Below are positions 9,996 to 19,837 of a stretch of DNA of 64,000 nucleotides, piece after piece. The DNA comes from Ancylobacter novellus DSM 506. GTDB lineage: Bacteria > Pseudomonadota > Alphaproteobacteria > Rhizobiales > Xanthobacteraceae. The position numbers and the translations under genes were made by a program. Position 1 is the first letter of the stretch. Each line of letters opens with the position of its first letter. Under the pieces are notes generated by a model that was not told where the DNA came from, ran no database searches, and worked only from the letters and a program-made list of their open reading frames with translations. The DNA lies in contig NC_014217.1 in assembly GCF_000092925.1 (NCBI RefSeq), positions 3,100,001 through 3,164,000 of the forward strand, in the 5' to 3' direction.

Positions 9996-10721
9996 GTGAG
10001 CAGCAAGGCAGTCGTGAGCAAGCGCTGGCAAGGCGGTGAGAATGGCCTGACCATCGAGCGCCTGCCGGCCAAGGAGAGCTTCAAGAGCAAGGCCTACGCC
10101 GCTCTCAAGGAAGCCATCACCAACATGAACATCTATGGCTCGAGCGAGCCGATGCTGCTCGACGAGCGGGATATTTCGGAGCGTCTCGGCGCAAGCCGGA
10201 CGCCCATCCGCGAGGCGGTCGCGATGCTGGAGCAGGAAGGCCTGCTCCGCGCGGTGCCCCGGCGGGGAATTATGGTGGTTCGCCGCTCCAAGCCGGAGAT
10301 CATCGAGATGATCGAGGCGTGGGCGGCACTGGAAAGCATGGCGGCTCGCCTCGCGACGCAACGCGCGAGCGACGAGGCGATCGCCGAGCTGAGGAGCTTG
10401 TTCAAGGAGTTCGATCTGTCCCGGATCGAGCGTGATCGGTGCGACGAATATTCGACGGCGAATATCGCGTTCCACCAGGCGCTGATCCGGCTGAGCGGCT
10501 CCAGCATGCTCGTCGCGATGACGGAAAACCTGTTCTTCCATGTACGGGCCATCCGCCATCGCACGATCTTCGAGATGGATAGGGCGCAGCGTTCGGCGGC
10601 CGACCATCTGGAGATCATCTCTGCTCTCGAGGCGCGGGACGCGGACCGCGCCGAGCGTCTGGTACGAGACCATACGCTCCGGCTGGCACGGCACGTCGAG
10701 AGCCACGTAGACCTAGATTAG
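9996..10721 (+). CDS. FadR-subfamily (FCD) GntR transcriptional regulator 2
   Basis: A 241-residue paralog of GntR1. DNA-binding part: MLLDERDISERLGASRTPIREAVAMLEQEGLLRAVPRRGIMVV. The FCD effector domain carries His in NIAFHQALIRLSG, LFFHVRAIRH and ADHLEIISAL. The GTG at 9996 follows AGAGGACACTTCC. It is the first gene before oxc, with only 42 bases between them, so it is probably the head of a gntR2-oxc-frc transcript and the likely direct regulator of oxalate catabolism. An operator-like site overlaps its own promoter, indicating autoregulation. Confidence 0.88.
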   Translation: MSSKAVVSKRWQGGENGLTIERLPAKESFKSKAYAALKEAITNMNIYGSSEPMLLDERDISERLGASRTPIREAVAMLEQEGLLRAVPRRGIMVVRRSKPEIIEMIEAWAALESMAARLATQRASDEAIAELRSLFKEFDLSRIERDRCDEYSTANIAFHQALIRLSGSSMLVAMTENLFFHVRAIRHRTIFEMDRAQRSAADHLEIISALEARDADRAERLVRDHTLRLARHVESHVDLD

Positions 10722-10763
10722 GGCGGCAGAAGCCGCCGAAGGACGTTTGGGAGGGAATACGGG

Positions 10764-12503
10764 ATGTCCGCAGTCGCACAGGTAATCGACGTGAATGCTG
10801 GAGCCGAGGTCGAGCAGGAGCTCACCGACGGTTTCCACCTCGTCATCGACGCGCTGAAACTCAACGGTATCGAGACCATCTACGGCGTGCCCGGGATTCC
10901 GATCACGGATCTGGGCCGCATGGCGCAGGCGGAAGGCATCCGCGTCGTCTCGTTCCGCCACGAGCAGAACGCCGGCAACGCCGCCGCCATCGCCGGCTTC
11001 CTCACCAAGAAGCCGGGCATCTGCCTCACCGTTTCGGCGCCGGGCTTCCTCAACGGCCTGACCGCCCTGGCCAATGCCACCACCAATTGCTTCCCGATGA
11101 TCCTCATCTCGGGCTCCTCGGAGCGCGAGATCGTCGACCTGCAGCAGGGCGACTATGAGGAGATGGACCAGCTCGCCATCGCCAAGCCGCTCTGCAAGGC
11201 TGCCTTCCGCGTGCTGCACGCGCAGGACATCGGCATCGGTGTCGCCCGCGCCATCCGCGCCGCGGTCTCCGGCCGTCCGGGCGGCGTCTATCTCGACCTG
11301 CCGGCCAAGCTGTTCTCCCAGGTGATGGACGCGGCCGAAGGCACCAAGTCGCTGGTCAAGGTCATCGACGCCGCTCCCGAGCAGCTTCCGTCCCCGGCTG
11401 CGATCAAGCGCGCCCTCGACGTTCTGAAGTCGGCCAAGAAGCCCCTCATCATCCTCGGCAAGGGCGCGGCCTACGCGCAGGCCGACGAGGAGATCCGCTC
11501 CTTCGTCGAGACCTCCGGCATTCCGTTCCTGCCGATGTCCATGGCCAAGGGCATCCTGCCCGACACCCATCCGCTCTCGGCCGGCGCTGCGCGCTCGACC
11601 GTGCTGAAGGATGCGGACGTCGTCCTCTTGATCGGCGCGCGCCTCAACTGGCTGCTATCGCACGGCAAGGGCAAGACCTGGGGTGACGCGCCCAAGAAGT
11701 TCATCCAGGTCGACATCGAGCCGAAGGAGATGGACTCCAACGTCGAGATCGTCGCCCCGCTCGTCGGCGACATCGGCTCGGTCGTCGCGGCCCTGAACAA
11801 CGGCATCAAGTCCGGCTGGCAGGCCCCGGCCGCCGAGTGGACCGACGCAATCAACGCCCGCAAGGAGGTCAATATCTCCAAGATGGCCCAGCGCCTCTTG
11901 AAGAACTCGACCCCGATGGACTTCCACTCGGCGCTCGGCGCGCTGAAGCAGGTCATCAAGGAGCGTCCGGACGCCATCCTCGTCAACGAGGGCGCCAACA
12001 CGCTCGACCTCGCCCGCGGCGTCATCGACATGTACCAGCCGCGCAAGCGCCTGGACGTCGGCACCTGGGGCGTGATGGGCATCGGCATGGGCTTCGCCGT
12101 CGGCGCGGCGGTCGAGACCGGCAAGCCGGTGCTGGCGGTCGAGGGCGACTCGGCCTTCGGCTTCTCCGGCATGGAGGTGGAGACGATCTGCCGCTACAAC
12201 CTGCCGGTCACCGTTGTCATCTTCAACAATAACGGCATCTACCGCGGCACCGACACTGACCCGACCGGCCGCGATCCGGGCACCACCGTGTTCGTCCCGG
12301 GCAGCCGCTACGACAAGATGATGGAGGCCTTCGGCGGCGTCGGCTACCACGTCACCACGCCGGACGAGCTGAAGAAGGCCGTCGACGCGGCCATGGACTC
12401 GGGCAAGCCGACCCTCATCAACGCGGTGATCGACCCGGCGGCCGGCAGCGAGAGCGGCAACATCGGCAGCCTCAACCCGCAGAGCGTCGTGAAGAAGAAG
12501 TAA
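10764..12503 (+). CDS. oxc: Oxalyl-CoA decarboxylase
   Basis: A 579-residue thiamine-diphosphate enzyme that converts oxalyl-CoA to formyl-CoA and CO2. The pyrimidine domain contains [13 protein letters not shown] and the cofactor-activating Glu67 in RHEQNAG. The central domain follows, and the diphosphate domain has [13 protein letters not shown]...NNNGIY as the ThDP/magnesium motif. The C-terminal [10 protein letters not shown] matches the flexible lid known to close over the substrate in Oxalobacter Oxc. A strong ribosome site (GGGAGGGAATACGGG) precedes the ATG. It lies between gntR2 and the two frc genes; together Frc and Oxc form the cyclic oxalate-to-formate pathway. Confidence 0.97.
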   Translation: MSAVAQVIDVNAGAEVEQELTDGFHLVIDALKLNGIETIYGVPGIPITDLGRMAQAEGIRVVSFRHEQNAGNAAAIAGFLTKKPGICLTVSAPGFLNGLTALANATTNCFPMILISGSSEREIVDLQQGDYEEMDQLAIAKPLCKAAFRVLHAQDIGIGVARAIRAAVSGRPGGVYLDLPAKLFSQVMDAAEGTKSLVKVIDAAPEQLPSPAAIKRALDVLKSAKKPLIILGKGAAYAQADEEIRSFVETSGIPFLPMSMAKGILPDTHPLSAGAARSTVLKDADVVLLIGARLNWLLSHGKGKTWGDAPKKFIQVDIEPKEMDSNVEIVAPLVGDIGSVVAALNNGIKSGWQAPAAEWTDAINARKEVNISKMAQRLLKNSTPMDFHSALGALKQVIKERPDAILVNEGANTLDLARGVIDMYQPRKRLDVGTWGVMGIGMGFAVGAAVETGKPVLAVEGDSAFGFSGMEVETICRYNLPVTVVIFNNNGIYRGTDTDPTGRDPGTTVFVPGSRYDKMMEAFGGVGYHVTTPDELKKAVDAAMDSGKPTLINAVIDPAAGSESGNIGSLNPQSVVKKK

Positions 12504-12604
12504 TCGAGCCGGGACGGGTGGGGAGCGGCCACGGCCCCACCCGTTCCATTCCCTATCCAACGACACAACGGCGGAAAACGCCGGGTCATCTTGAGAGGAA
12601 CCCC

Positions 12605-13882
12605 ATGGGCAAGGCTTTGGACGGCGTTCGCGTCCTCGATTTCACCCATGTTCAGTCAGGCCCTACTTGCACGCAGCTTCTCGCGTGGTTCGGTGCCGAT
12701 GTGATCAAGGTAGAGCGCCCCGGCGAGGGCGACGTCACGCGTGCTCAGCTGCGCGACGTCCCCAACGCGGACAGCCTCTACTTCACCATGCTGAACGCCA
12801 ACAAGCGTTCCATAACGCTCGACACCAAGAACCCCGAGGGCAAGAAGGTCCTCGAGGAGCTGGTGAAAAGCTGCGACGTGATGGTGGAGAATTTCGCCCC
12901 CGGCGCCCTGGACCGCATGGGTTTCAGCTGGGAGCGCATCCAGGAGCTGAACCCGCGCATCATCCTCGCTTCGGTCAAGGGCTTCGGCCCCGGCCCGTTC
13001 GAGGACTGCAAGGTTTATGAGAACGTCGCCCAGTGCACCGGCGGCTCGGCCTCGACCACGGGCTTCCGCGACGGCTTTCCTCTCGTCACCGCCGCCCAGA
13101 TCGGCGATTCCGGCACCGGCCTGCACCTGGCGCTCGGCATCGTGACGGCGCTCTACCAGCGCACGCTCACCGGCCGCGGCCAGAAGGTGCTCTGCGCCAT
13201 GCAGGACGCGGTGCTGAACTTCTGCCGCGTCAAGCTGCGCGACCAGCAGCGCCTGGAGCGCGGCCCGCTGCGCGAATACAGCCAGTTCGGCGAGGGCATC
13301 CCCTTCGGCGATTCGGTGCCGCGCGCCGGCAACGATTCCGGCGGCGGCCAGCCGGGCCGCATCCTGAAGTGCAAGGGCTGGGAGACCGATCCCAACGCCT
13401 ATATCTACTTCATCACCCAGGGCCCGGTCTGGGACAAGATCTGCGACGTCATCCACGAGCCGGACTGGAAGACCGACCCGGCTTACGCGACGCCGGCGGC
13501 CCGCCTGCCGCACCTCAACGAGATCTTCACCCGCATCGAGGCGTGGACCATGGCCCACACCAAGTTCGAGGCGATGGAGATCCTCAACGAGCTCGACATC
13601 CCCTGCGGCCCGGTGCTGTCCATGAAGGAGATCGCCGAGGACCAGTCGCTCTACGCGACCGGCACGCTGGTCGAGGTCGACCATCCGACCCGCGGCAAGT
13701 ACCTGACCGTCGGCAATCCGATCAAGCTCTCCGACAACGACGTGCCGGTGGAGCGCTCGCCGCTGCTCGGCGAGCACACGGAAGAAATCCTCGCCGAGGT
13801 GCTCGGGCTTGGCGGCGACGAGATCGCCCGCATCAAGGCCTCGGGCGCCATCGGCCAGGCGGTCCGCCTCGCGGCGGAATGA
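12605..13882 (+). CDS. frc: Formyl-CoA:oxalate CoA-transferase, paralog 1
   Basis: A 425-residue class III CoA-transferase. The ATG at 12605 follows GAGAGGAACCCC. Conserved N-terminal block: [14 protein letters not shown] and [19 protein letters not shown]. The catalytic aspartate is Asp168 in [13 protein letters not shown] (Asp169 in the Oxalobacter enzyme), and a glycine-rich lid (SGGGQPG) is present. Residue 48 is Gln, as in E. coli YfdW, rather than Trp as in Oxalobacter FRC. It differs from paralog 2 by one deletion before the catalytic Asp and a longer C-terminus. Donor specificity (formyl-CoA, succinyl-CoA or other) is open. Confidence 0.92.
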   Translation: MGKALDGVRVLDFTHVQSGPTCTQLLAWFGADVIKVERPGEGDVTRAQLRDVPNADSLYFTMLNANKRSITLDTKNPEGKKVLEELVKSCDVMVENFAPGALDRMGFSWERIQELNPRIILASVKGFGPGPFEDCKVYENVAQCTGGSASTTGFRDGFPLVTAAQIGDSGTGLHLALGIVTALYQRTLTGRGQKVLCAMQDAVLNFCRVKLRDQQRLERGPLREYSQFGEGIPFGDSVPRAGNDSGGGQPGRILKCKGWETDPNAYIYFITQGPVWDKICDVIHEPDWKTDPAYATPAARLPHLNEIFTRIEAWTMAHTKFEAMEILNELDIPCGPVLSMKEIAEDQSLYATGTLVEVDHPTRGKYLTVGNPIKLSDNDVPVERSPLLGEHTEEILAEVLGLGGDEIARIKASGAIGQAVRLAAE

Positions 13883-14148
13883 GATTCGCGGCGCCGTGCG
13901 GCGGCGCCCGAAGGAGAAGACCCGCCGGGCAAGGGCATTCCCCTCGTCCGGCGGCCTGCATCCAGGGTGAACGAAAAGAAGGCGTGAATTCCGGAGTCGA
14001 TCACCACCTGGGAGTTGCCTCGCGTTCATGCGAACCGGGGCTTGGGGAGAAGGAAGTGTTTCCATCCGAGAGGGATGGAAATTCTCAATCCGGCGGCAGG
14101 GTGAGCCTCCGCCCGGACTGTTAACGCTTAGAAGGGAAGTCGACCGAG

Positions 14149-15399
14149 ATGTCTAAGCCGCTCGAAGGTATAAAGATCATCGATTTCACGCACGTCCAGG
14201 CCGGTCCGGCCTGCACGCAGCTCCTCGCCTGGTTCGGCGCCGATGTGATCAAGGTCGAGCGCCCCGGTGCGGGCGACGTCACGCGCAACCAGCTGCGCCA
14301 TGTGAAGGACGCGGACGCGCTCTACTTCACCATGCTGAACTCCAATAAGCGCTCGCTGACGCTCGACACCAAGACGGCGCAGGGCAAGGAAGTCCTGACC
14401 AAGCTGATCCAGGAATCGGACGTCATGGTCGAGAACTTCGGCCCCGGCGCCCTCGACCGCATGGGCTTCACCTGGGAGCACATCCAGTCGCTCAACCCGG
14501 GCATGATCCTCGCCTCGGTGAAGGGCTTCTCGGAAGGCCACGCCTATGAGGACCTGAAGGTCTACGAGAACGTCGCGCAGTGCGCGGGCGGCGCCGCCTC
14601 CACCACCGGCTTCTGGGATGGTCCGCCGACCGTTTCCGCCGCCGCTCTGGGCGACTCCAACACCGGCATGCACCTCGCCATCGGCATCCTCACGGCGCTG
14701 CATCAGAAGATCAAGACCGGCAAGGGCCAGAAGGTCGCCGTGTCCATGCAGGACTCGGTGCTCAACCTCTGCCGCGTCAAGCTGCGCGACCAGCAGCGCC
14801 TCGACGCGCTGGGCTATCTCGAAGAGTACCCGCAGTACCCGCACGGCGAGTTCTCCGACGTGGTGCCGCGTGGCGGCAACGCGGGCGGCGGCGGCCAGCC
14901 GGGCTGGGTGCTGAAGTGCAAGGGCTGGGAGACCGACCCGAACGCTTACATCTACTTCACCATCCAGGGCCATGCCTGGGCGCCGATCTGCAAGGCGCTG
15001 GGCAAGCCGGAGTGGATCGACGACCCGGCCTACAACACCGCCGAGGCGCGCCAGGACAAGATCTTCGACATCTTCGCTTTCATCGAGAGCTGGCTCGCCG
15101 ACAAGACGAAGTTCGAGGCCATCGACATCCTGCGCAAGTTCGACATCCCCTGCGCCCCGGTGCTGTCGATGAAGGAGATCGCCAACGACCCGTCGCTGCG
15201 CGCCAGCGGCACCGTGGTCGAGGTCGATCACCCCAAGCTCGGCAAGTACCTGACCGTCGGCTCGCCGATCAAGTTCTCGGACGTCACCGTCGAGGTCACC
15301 GCCTCGCCGCTGCTCGGCCAGCACACCAACGAAGTGCTCGCCCAGCTCGGCTACTCGCAGGAAGAAATCTCCGCGATGCACGACGCCAAGGCCGTTTGA
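14149..15399 (+). CDS. frc: Formyl-CoA:oxalate CoA-transferase, paralog 2
   Basis: At 416 residues this matches the length of E. coli YfdW. The catalytic residue is Asp169 in [13 protein letters not shown], residue 48 is Gln, and the glycine-rich lid AGGGGQPG is complete. Transfers CoA from formyl-CoA (or another donor) to oxalate in the cytoplasm. A 266-base spacer separates it from paralog 1, with GGAAGT before the ATG. It is the last gene of the row and is followed by a strong terminator at 15580. This copy looks the more canonical Frc; paralog 1 may have a different donor or simply add dosage. Confidence 0.94.
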   Translation: MSKPLEGIKIIDFTHVQAGPACTQLLAWFGADVIKVERPGAGDVTRNQLRHVKDADALYFTMLNSNKRSLTLDTKTAQGKEVLTKLIQESDVMVENFGPGALDRMGFTWEHIQSLNPGMILASVKGFSEGHAYEDLKVYENVAQCAGGAASTTGFWDGPPTVSAAALGDSNTGMHLAIGILTALHQKIKTGKGQKVAVSMQDSVLNLCRVKLRDQQRLDALGYLEEYPQYPHGEFSDVVPRGGNAGGGGQPGWVLKCKGWETDPNAYIYFTIQGHAWAPICKALGKPEWIDDPAYNTAEARQDKIFDIFAFIESWLADKTKFEAIDILRKFDIPCAPVLSMKEIANDPSLRASGTVVEVDHPKLGKYLTVGSPIKFSDVTVEVTASPLLGQHTNEVLAQLGYSQEEISAMHDAKAV

Positions 15400-15579
15400 T
15401 CGACGGTTCGGCAATGCGGGGTGGCGCCAAGGCGCCGCCCTTTCGCGGTCCACCGCGGAACCAATCGGCCCTCCCGGACATAGCCTTGCGACATGGACGC
15501 TTGGCGGACGGGAACGGCCTCCGAGCCTCCCGGAGCCGACACGAAGGGTTTCCCGACGTTAGGTTCCTCCTAGGCGACT

Positions 15580-15611
15580 GCCGGCGCTCCTTCGAGCGCC
15601 GGCATTTTTTT
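15580..15611 (+). terminator. Intrinsic terminator behind frc2
   Basis: Perfect 10-bp arms GCCGGCGCTC (15580-15589) and GAGCGCCGGC (15594-15603) with a four-base loop, followed by ATTTTTTT. It ends the gntR2-oxc-frc1-frc2 row, 180 bases behind the frc2 stop. Confidence 0.9.
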
Positions 15612-15643
15612 GTGCGGATGAAAGGCGTCATCCCCAATCGAAG

Positions 15644-15681
15644 ACGTCATCCCGGAACGACCGCAGGCCGTATCCGGGATC
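15644..15681. repeat. Short intergenic palindrome, CATCCCGG type
   Basis: CGTCATCCCGGA...TATCCGGGATCG inverted repeat, directly followed by the long palindrome at 15718. Same family as the copies at 531, 3984 and 4573. Confidence 0.6.
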
Positions 15682-15717
15682 GCGTGCCGCCAGTTTCTTC
15701 TGAGATTGACGTTGAGC

Positions 15718-15827
15718 ACCCTCATCCTGAGGTGCGAGCGCAGCGAGCCTCGAAGGATGGTCGCTCAAGCGCACCAGGACGGAGCATCCTTCGAGGCCCG
15801 GCCATTGGCCGGGCACCTCAGGATGAG
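15718..15827. repeat. Long nested intergenic palindrome, second copy
   Basis: Outer arms CCCTCATCCTGAGGTG (15718-15733) and CACCTCAGGATGAGG (15813-15827), with the inner pair CCTCGAAGGATG / CATCCTTCGAGG, as in the copy at 376-484. The middle GC-rich stems of the left and right halves are exchanged relative to the first copy: GCGAGCGCAGCG is here on the left. It separates the converging frc2 and iclR genes. Confidence 0.85.
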
Positions 15828-15853
15828 GTCCTCTTGGGGGACAGAAAGCCCCC

Positions 15854-16672
15854 TCACCTTCCTGAATAGCGCAGGGTCAGCCGCGCCGCGGCCTCGCGCA
15901 CCTGCGCGCCGAGGTCGGCGATGCGCTCGGGCGGCATGCGCACGGTCGGGGCCGAGATCGAGATCGCGCCCACCGGCTCGCGCCATTCGTCGAGCACCGC
16001 GGCGGCGACGCAGCGCATGCCGGGCGTGTGCTCCTCGTCGTCGATCGAGTAGCCGCGCGCGGCGATCTCGGCGAGGTCGGCCTGCAGCGCGCGCCGGCTC
16101 ACATGGGTATGCTCGGTGAAGCGCTGGAGCTGGTCGTCGCCGAGCCAGGCGCGCCGCGCCTCCGGGTTCATCGTCGCGAGGATCGCCTTGCCGCCACCCG
16201 AGGCGTGGATCGGCAGGTCGCCGCCGATGCGGAAGAAGGCACGCACCGCCGCATGGCTCTCGACCTGAGCGACGCAGATGAGGTGCGGCCCGTCGATCAG
16301 CGACAGGTTCACCGTCTCGTTCACACCGTGCGAGAGTTCACGCAGCAGCGCGCGGGCGATCTCCGGCAGCTTGCGGATGCGCAGATAGGCCGAGCCGACG
16401 CGGAACAGGCCGACGCCGACCATCCAGGAGCCGGTGGCGGCATCGTGTCCCACCAGCCCGCGCCGCTCCAGCGTGGTCAGCAGCCGGTGCACGGTCGAGG
16501 TCGGCAGTTCGGCGCTGCGCGCCAGCTCGCTGAGCGACAGGCCGTCGGAACGCGCCAGCACCTCCAGCAGCGCGATGGCGCGGTCGAGCGACTGCACCTC
16601 GCCGCCGGGCTCGGCGCCGCCGGTCGAGGACGGGCGGCCGCGGCGGCGCACGATCGGGACGGCCTGAGTCAT
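15854..16672 (-). CDS. IclR-family transcriptional regulator, AllR-like
   Basis: A 272-residue regulator. Residues about 26-85 form the IclR winged helix (QSLDRAIALLEVLARSDGLSLSELARSAELPTSTVHRLLTTLERRGLV is the span; key part LPTSTVHRLL). The C-terminal effector domain contains the conserved NLSLIDGPHLICVAQVES, ASGGGKAILA and GMRCVAAAVLDEWREPVGAISIS blocks. AllR of E. coli, of this family, represses gcl and is released by glyoxylate. This gene is divergent from gcl, and the gap between them holds two inverted repeats. A glyoxylate-responsive repressor of the gcl operon and itself is the natural reading; the effector is inferred. Confidence 0.88.
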   Translation of the reverse strand: MTQAVPIVRRRGRPSSTGGAEPGGEVQSLDRAIALLEVLARSDGLSLSELARSAELPTSTVHRLLTTLERRGLVGHDAATGSWMVGVGLFRVGSAYLRIRKLPEIARALLRELSHGVNETVNLSLIDGPHLICVAQVESHAAVRAFFRIGGDLPIHASGGGKAILATMNPEARRAWLGDDQLQRFTEHTHVSRRALQADLAEIAARGYSIDDEEHTPGMRCVAAAVLDEWREPVGAISISAPTVRMPPERIADLGAQVREAAARLTLRYSGR

Positions 16673-16860
16673 CCGAAGAACATCCTCCCAAGTCGCACGT
16701 TATCCCGTGCGCTTCGTCTCGTCGGGCCGCCCTGCCCGCCCGTCTCCGGCGCATGCGGACGGGTGGTGCGGACCTTGTACTAGCATAAAGGCGCATCCGC
16801 CGCTTTTTCGCAAATCAGAAAAGCATCCCATATTGCGGAAATCCGGGTGACGTGGCATGT

Positions 16861-16897
16861 TTTCCGCGCTTTCGGAAATTCATTCCGCATTGCGGAA
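16861..16897. promoter_or_regulatory. Tandem IclR-type operators between iclR and gcl
   Basis: Two inverted repeats lie close together: TTTCCG-N6-CGGAAA at 16861-16878 and TTCCGC-ATT-GCGGAA at 16883-16897. A further half-site, ATTGCGGAAAT, occurs near 16832. IclR-family proteins commonly bind paired palindromes of TTCC/GGAA arms. The 400-base gap (16673-17072) holds nothing else recognisable. Confidence 0.7.
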
Positions 16898-17072
16898 AGA
16901 ATTATGCCGCCCCGCAGCACGGCGCCAGGTCTTCGAACCTCGCGCCCGCATGCCCCCGGCGGCCGCCGGAACCGGAGATTTTGATCACGTCCGAAAGCCG
17001 GTGCGGAACGCCGCCAGCCCTGGAACGACAGGGCGACGCCCGCCGGCGACAACGACGTTAGGAGGAAGTGCC

Positions 17073-18839
17073 ATGGCCAAGATGCGTGCCGTCGACGCGG
17101 CGATCCGCGTTCTCGAGAAGGAAGGCGTCACCACCGCTTTCGGTGTCCCGGGCGCCGCGATCAACCCGCTCTATTCCGCGATGCGGGCCCACGGGAAGAC
17201 GCGCCACGTGCTGGCGCGTCACGTCGAGGCCGCCTCGCACATGGCCGAGGGCTACACCCGCGCCAAGGCCGGCAATATCGGCGTGTGCATCGGCACCTCC
17301 GGCCCGGCCGGCACCGACATGATCACCGGCCTGTACTCGGCCGCCGCGGATTCGATCCCGATCCTGTGCATCACCGGCCAGGCGCCGCGCGCACGCCTCT
17401 ACAAGGAAGACTTCCAGGCGATCGACATCGAGTCCATCGCCAAGCCGGTCGCCAAGTGGGCGGTGATGGTCCGCGAGCCCGCGCTGGTGCCTATGGTGTT
17501 CCAACAGGCCTTCCACGTCATGCGCTCGGGCCGCCCCGGCCCGGTGCTGATCGACCTGCCGATCGACGTCCAGCTGGCCGAGATCGAGTTCGACGAGGAC
17601 ACCTACGAGCCGCTGGCGGTCTACAAGCCGGCCGCGACCCGCAAGCAGGCCGAGAAGGCCATCGCCATGCTGAACGAGGCGGAGCGTCCGCTGATCGTCG
17701 CCGGCGGCGGCATCATCAACGCCGACGCCTCCGACAAGCTGGTGGAGTTCGCCGAACTCACCGGCGTGCCGGTCATCCCGACCCTGATGGGCTGGGGCAC
17801 TATTCCCGACGACCACGACCTGATGGCCGGCATGTGCGGCCTGCAGACCTCGCACCGCTACGGCAATGCCAACATGCTGGCGTCGGACTTCGTGTTCGGC
17901 ATCGGCAACCGCTGGGCGAACCGCCACACCGGCTCGGTCGATGTCTACACGAAGGGCCGCAAGTTCATCCATGTCGACATCGAGCCGACCCAGATCGGCC
18001 GCGTCTTCGGCCCGGATCTCGGCATCGTCTCGGACGCCGGCGCCGCGCTCGACCTCTTCATCGAGGTGGCCAGGGAATACAAGACCGCCGGCAAGCTGAA
18101 GGACCGCGGCGACTGGGCCAAGGAATGCCTCGGCCGCAAGAAGACCATGCTGCGCAAGACGCATTTCGACAACGTGCCGCTCAAGCCGCAGCGCGTCTAT
18201 GAGGAGATGAACGAGGCGTTCGGCCGCGACACCCGCTACGTCTCGACCATCGGCCTGTCGCAGATCGCCGGCGCGCAGATGCTGCACGTCTACAAGCCGC
18301 GCAACTGGATCAATTGCGGCCAGGCCGGCCCGCTCGGCTGGACCCTGCCCGCCGCCCTCGGCGTGCGCGCGGCCGACCCGGATGCAGAGATCGTGGCGCT
18401 GTCGGGCGACTACGACTTCCAGTTCCTCATCGAGGAGCTCGCGGTCGGCGCCCAGCACAAGCTGCCCTACATCCATGTGGTCGTGAACAACTCCTATCTG
18501 GGTCTGATCCGTCAGGCGCAGCGCGGCTTCAACATGGACTTCGAGGTCTCGCTCGCCTTCGACAACATCAATGCCGACGAGAATGCCGGCTATGGCGTCG
18601 ACCATGTGGCGGTGGCCGAGGGCCTCGGCTGCAAGGCGGTGCGCGTCTCCTCGCCCAACGAGTTCAAGGACGCCTTCGTCAAGGCCAAGGCGCTGATGAA
18701 GGAGCATCAGGTGCCGGTGGTGATGGAGTTCATCCTCGAGCGCGTCACCAACATCGCCATGGGCACCGAGATCGACGCGGTGAACGAGTTCGAGGAAGTC
18801 CTCGACCTGCCGCTGGAAGGCGCCGCCGCCAAGGCGTGA
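17073..18839 (+). CDS. gcl: Glyoxylate carboligase
   Basis: A 588-residue ThDP- and FAD-binding enzyme that joins two glyoxylates into tartronate semialdehyde and CO2. The ATG at 17073 has GGAGGAAG eight bases upstream. Diagnostic for Gcl is Val51 in [13 protein letters not shown], where nearly all other ThDP enzymes have the activating Glu; Oxc in the same window keeps it (RHEQNAG). ThDP motif: [15 protein letters not shown]...[12 protein letters not shown]. It opens the gcl-hyi-glxR row and is controlled by the adjacent IclR-type protein. Glyoxylate here would come from oxalyl-CoA reduction or purine breakdown. Confidence 0.97.
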   Translation: MAKMRAVDAAIRVLEKEGVTTAFGVPGAAINPLYSAMRAHGKTRHVLARHVEAASHMAEGYTRAKAGNIGVCIGTSGPAGTDMITGLYSAAADSIPILCITGQAPRARLYKEDFQAIDIESIAKPVAKWAVMVREPALVPMVFQQAFHVMRSGRPGPVLIDLPIDVQLAEIEFDEDTYEPLAVYKPAATRKQAEKAIAMLNEAERPLIVAGGGIINADASDKLVEFAELTGVPVIPTLMGWGTIPDDHDLMAGMCGLQTSHRYGNANMLASDFVFGIGNRWANRHTGSVDVYTKGRKFIHVDIEPTQIGRVFGPDLGIVSDAGAALDLFIEVAREYKTAGKLKDRGDWAKECLGRKKTMLRKTHFDNVPLKPQRVYEEMNEAFGRDTRYVSTIGLSQIAGAQMLHVYKPRNWINCGQAGPLGWTLPAALGVRAADPDAEIVALSGDYDFQFLIEELAVGAQHKLPYIHVVVNNSYLGLIRQAQRGFNMDFEVSLAFDNINADENAGYGVDHVAVAEGLGCKAVRVSSPNEFKDAFVKAKALMKEHQVPVVMEFILERVTNIAMGTEIDAVNEFEEVLDLPLEGAAAKA

Positions 18840-18845
18840 GTGATG

Positions 18846-18869
18846 CGGGGGCCTCACGGCCCCCGTTTT
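18846..18869 (+). terminator. Terminator-like hairpin between gcl and hyi
   Basis: Perfect 8-bp arms CGGGGGCC (18846-18853) and GGCCCCCG (18858-18865), a TCAC loop and TTTT. It lies six bases behind the gcl stop, inside what is otherwise one operon. It could reduce read-through into hyi, or protect the gcl message end. Confidence 0.7.
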
Positions 18870-19004
18870 GCGCCGGGGGCTGAGCCTTTCGCTTCCGCCC
18901 CGCGCGCTTTCGTGCCACGACGGCGCGTGCTGCGATACCGCGGGGGCCTCGCGCCCGAGAATGTCCCCGCGCCCAACAATCCTGTCCCTGCCTAGGAGCG
19001 GTCC

Positions 19005-19790
19005 ATGCCCCGTTTTGCCGCCAATCTCACCATGCTGTTCAACGAGGTGCCCTTCCTCGACCGGTTCGAGAAGGCCGCCGCCGCCGGGTTTGCCGGCGTG
19101 GAATATCTGTTTCCCTACGACTTCCCGGTCGAGGAGCTGGTCGGAAAGCTCAAGGCCAACGGCCTGACGCAGGTGCTGCACAACATGCCGGCCGGCAACT
19201 GGGGCGGCGGCGAGCGCGGCATCGCCATCCTGCCCGACCGCGTCGACGAGTTCCGCGCCGGCGTCGACAAGGCCATCACCTATGCGACCGCCCTCGGCGC
19301 GCCGCAGGTGAACATCCTCGCCGGCATCGCCCCCGCCGGGGTCGAGCGCGAGGTGCTGCACAAGACCTTCGTCGAGAACCTGAAATACGCCGCGCCGAAG
19401 GTGAAGGAAGCCGGCATCAAGCTGCTGATCGAGCCGATCAACACCCGCGACATTCCGGGCTTCTTCCTGAACTACACGAAGCAGGCGAAGGCGATCATCG
19501 AAGAGGTCGGCTCCGACAACCTCTTCATCCAGTACGACATCTACCACATGCAGATCATGGAAGGGGATCTCGCCCGCACCATCGAGGCGAACCTCGCTCT
19601 GATCCCGCACATCCAGCTCGCCGACAATCCGGGCCGCAACGAGCCCGGCACCGGCGAGATCAACTACGAGTTCCTGTTCCGCTTCCTCGATTCCATCGGC
19701 TACACCGGCTGGATCGGGTGCGAGTACAAGCCGAAGGGCGACACGGCGGCCGGCCTCGGCTGGCTGAAGACGCTCACCGGCGCGGCGTGA
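19005..19790 (+). CDS. hyi: Hydroxypyruvate isomerase
   Basis: A 261-residue TIM-barrel protein that interconverts hydroxypyruvate and tartronate semialdehyde. The start PRFAANLTMLFNEVPFLDRFEKAAAAGF and the motifs HNMPAGNWGGGERG, LLIEPIN (metal/catalytic Glu) and WIGCEYKPKG (second Glu) are typical of Hyi. The ATG follows TAGGAGCGGTCC. It is placed between gcl and glxR as in E. coli and many proteobacteria. The 165-base gap before it contains a terminator-like hairpin. Confidence 0.95.
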   Translation: MPRFAANLTMLFNEVPFLDRFEKAAAAGFAGVEYLFPYDFPVEELVGKLKANGLTQVLHNMPAGNWGGGERGIAILPDRVDEFRAGVDKAITYATALGAPQVNILAGIAPAGVEREVLHKTFVENLKYAAPKVKEAGIKLLIEPINTRDIPGFFLNYTKQAKAIIEEVGSDNLFIQYDIYHMQIMEGDLARTIEANLALIPHIQLADNPGRNEPGTGEINYEFLFRFLDSIGYTGWIGCEYKPKGDTAAGLGWLKTLTGAA

Positions 19791-19837
19791 CGTCGCATCG
19801 GTCAAGAAACGCAGTCTAGGAAAACGAGGACAAGACG

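Noticed and set aside
9778..9999. Possible 73-residue gene between the cupin and gntR2
   Set aside because: No recognisable domain, no ribosome site, and it covers two operator-like sites and the gntR2 promoter. More likely regulatory DNA.
16850..16880. Sigma-54 promoter before gcl (TGGCATG...)
   Set aside because: The -12 element (TTGC) is missing at the required distance, and the stretch is better explained by IclR-type palindromes.
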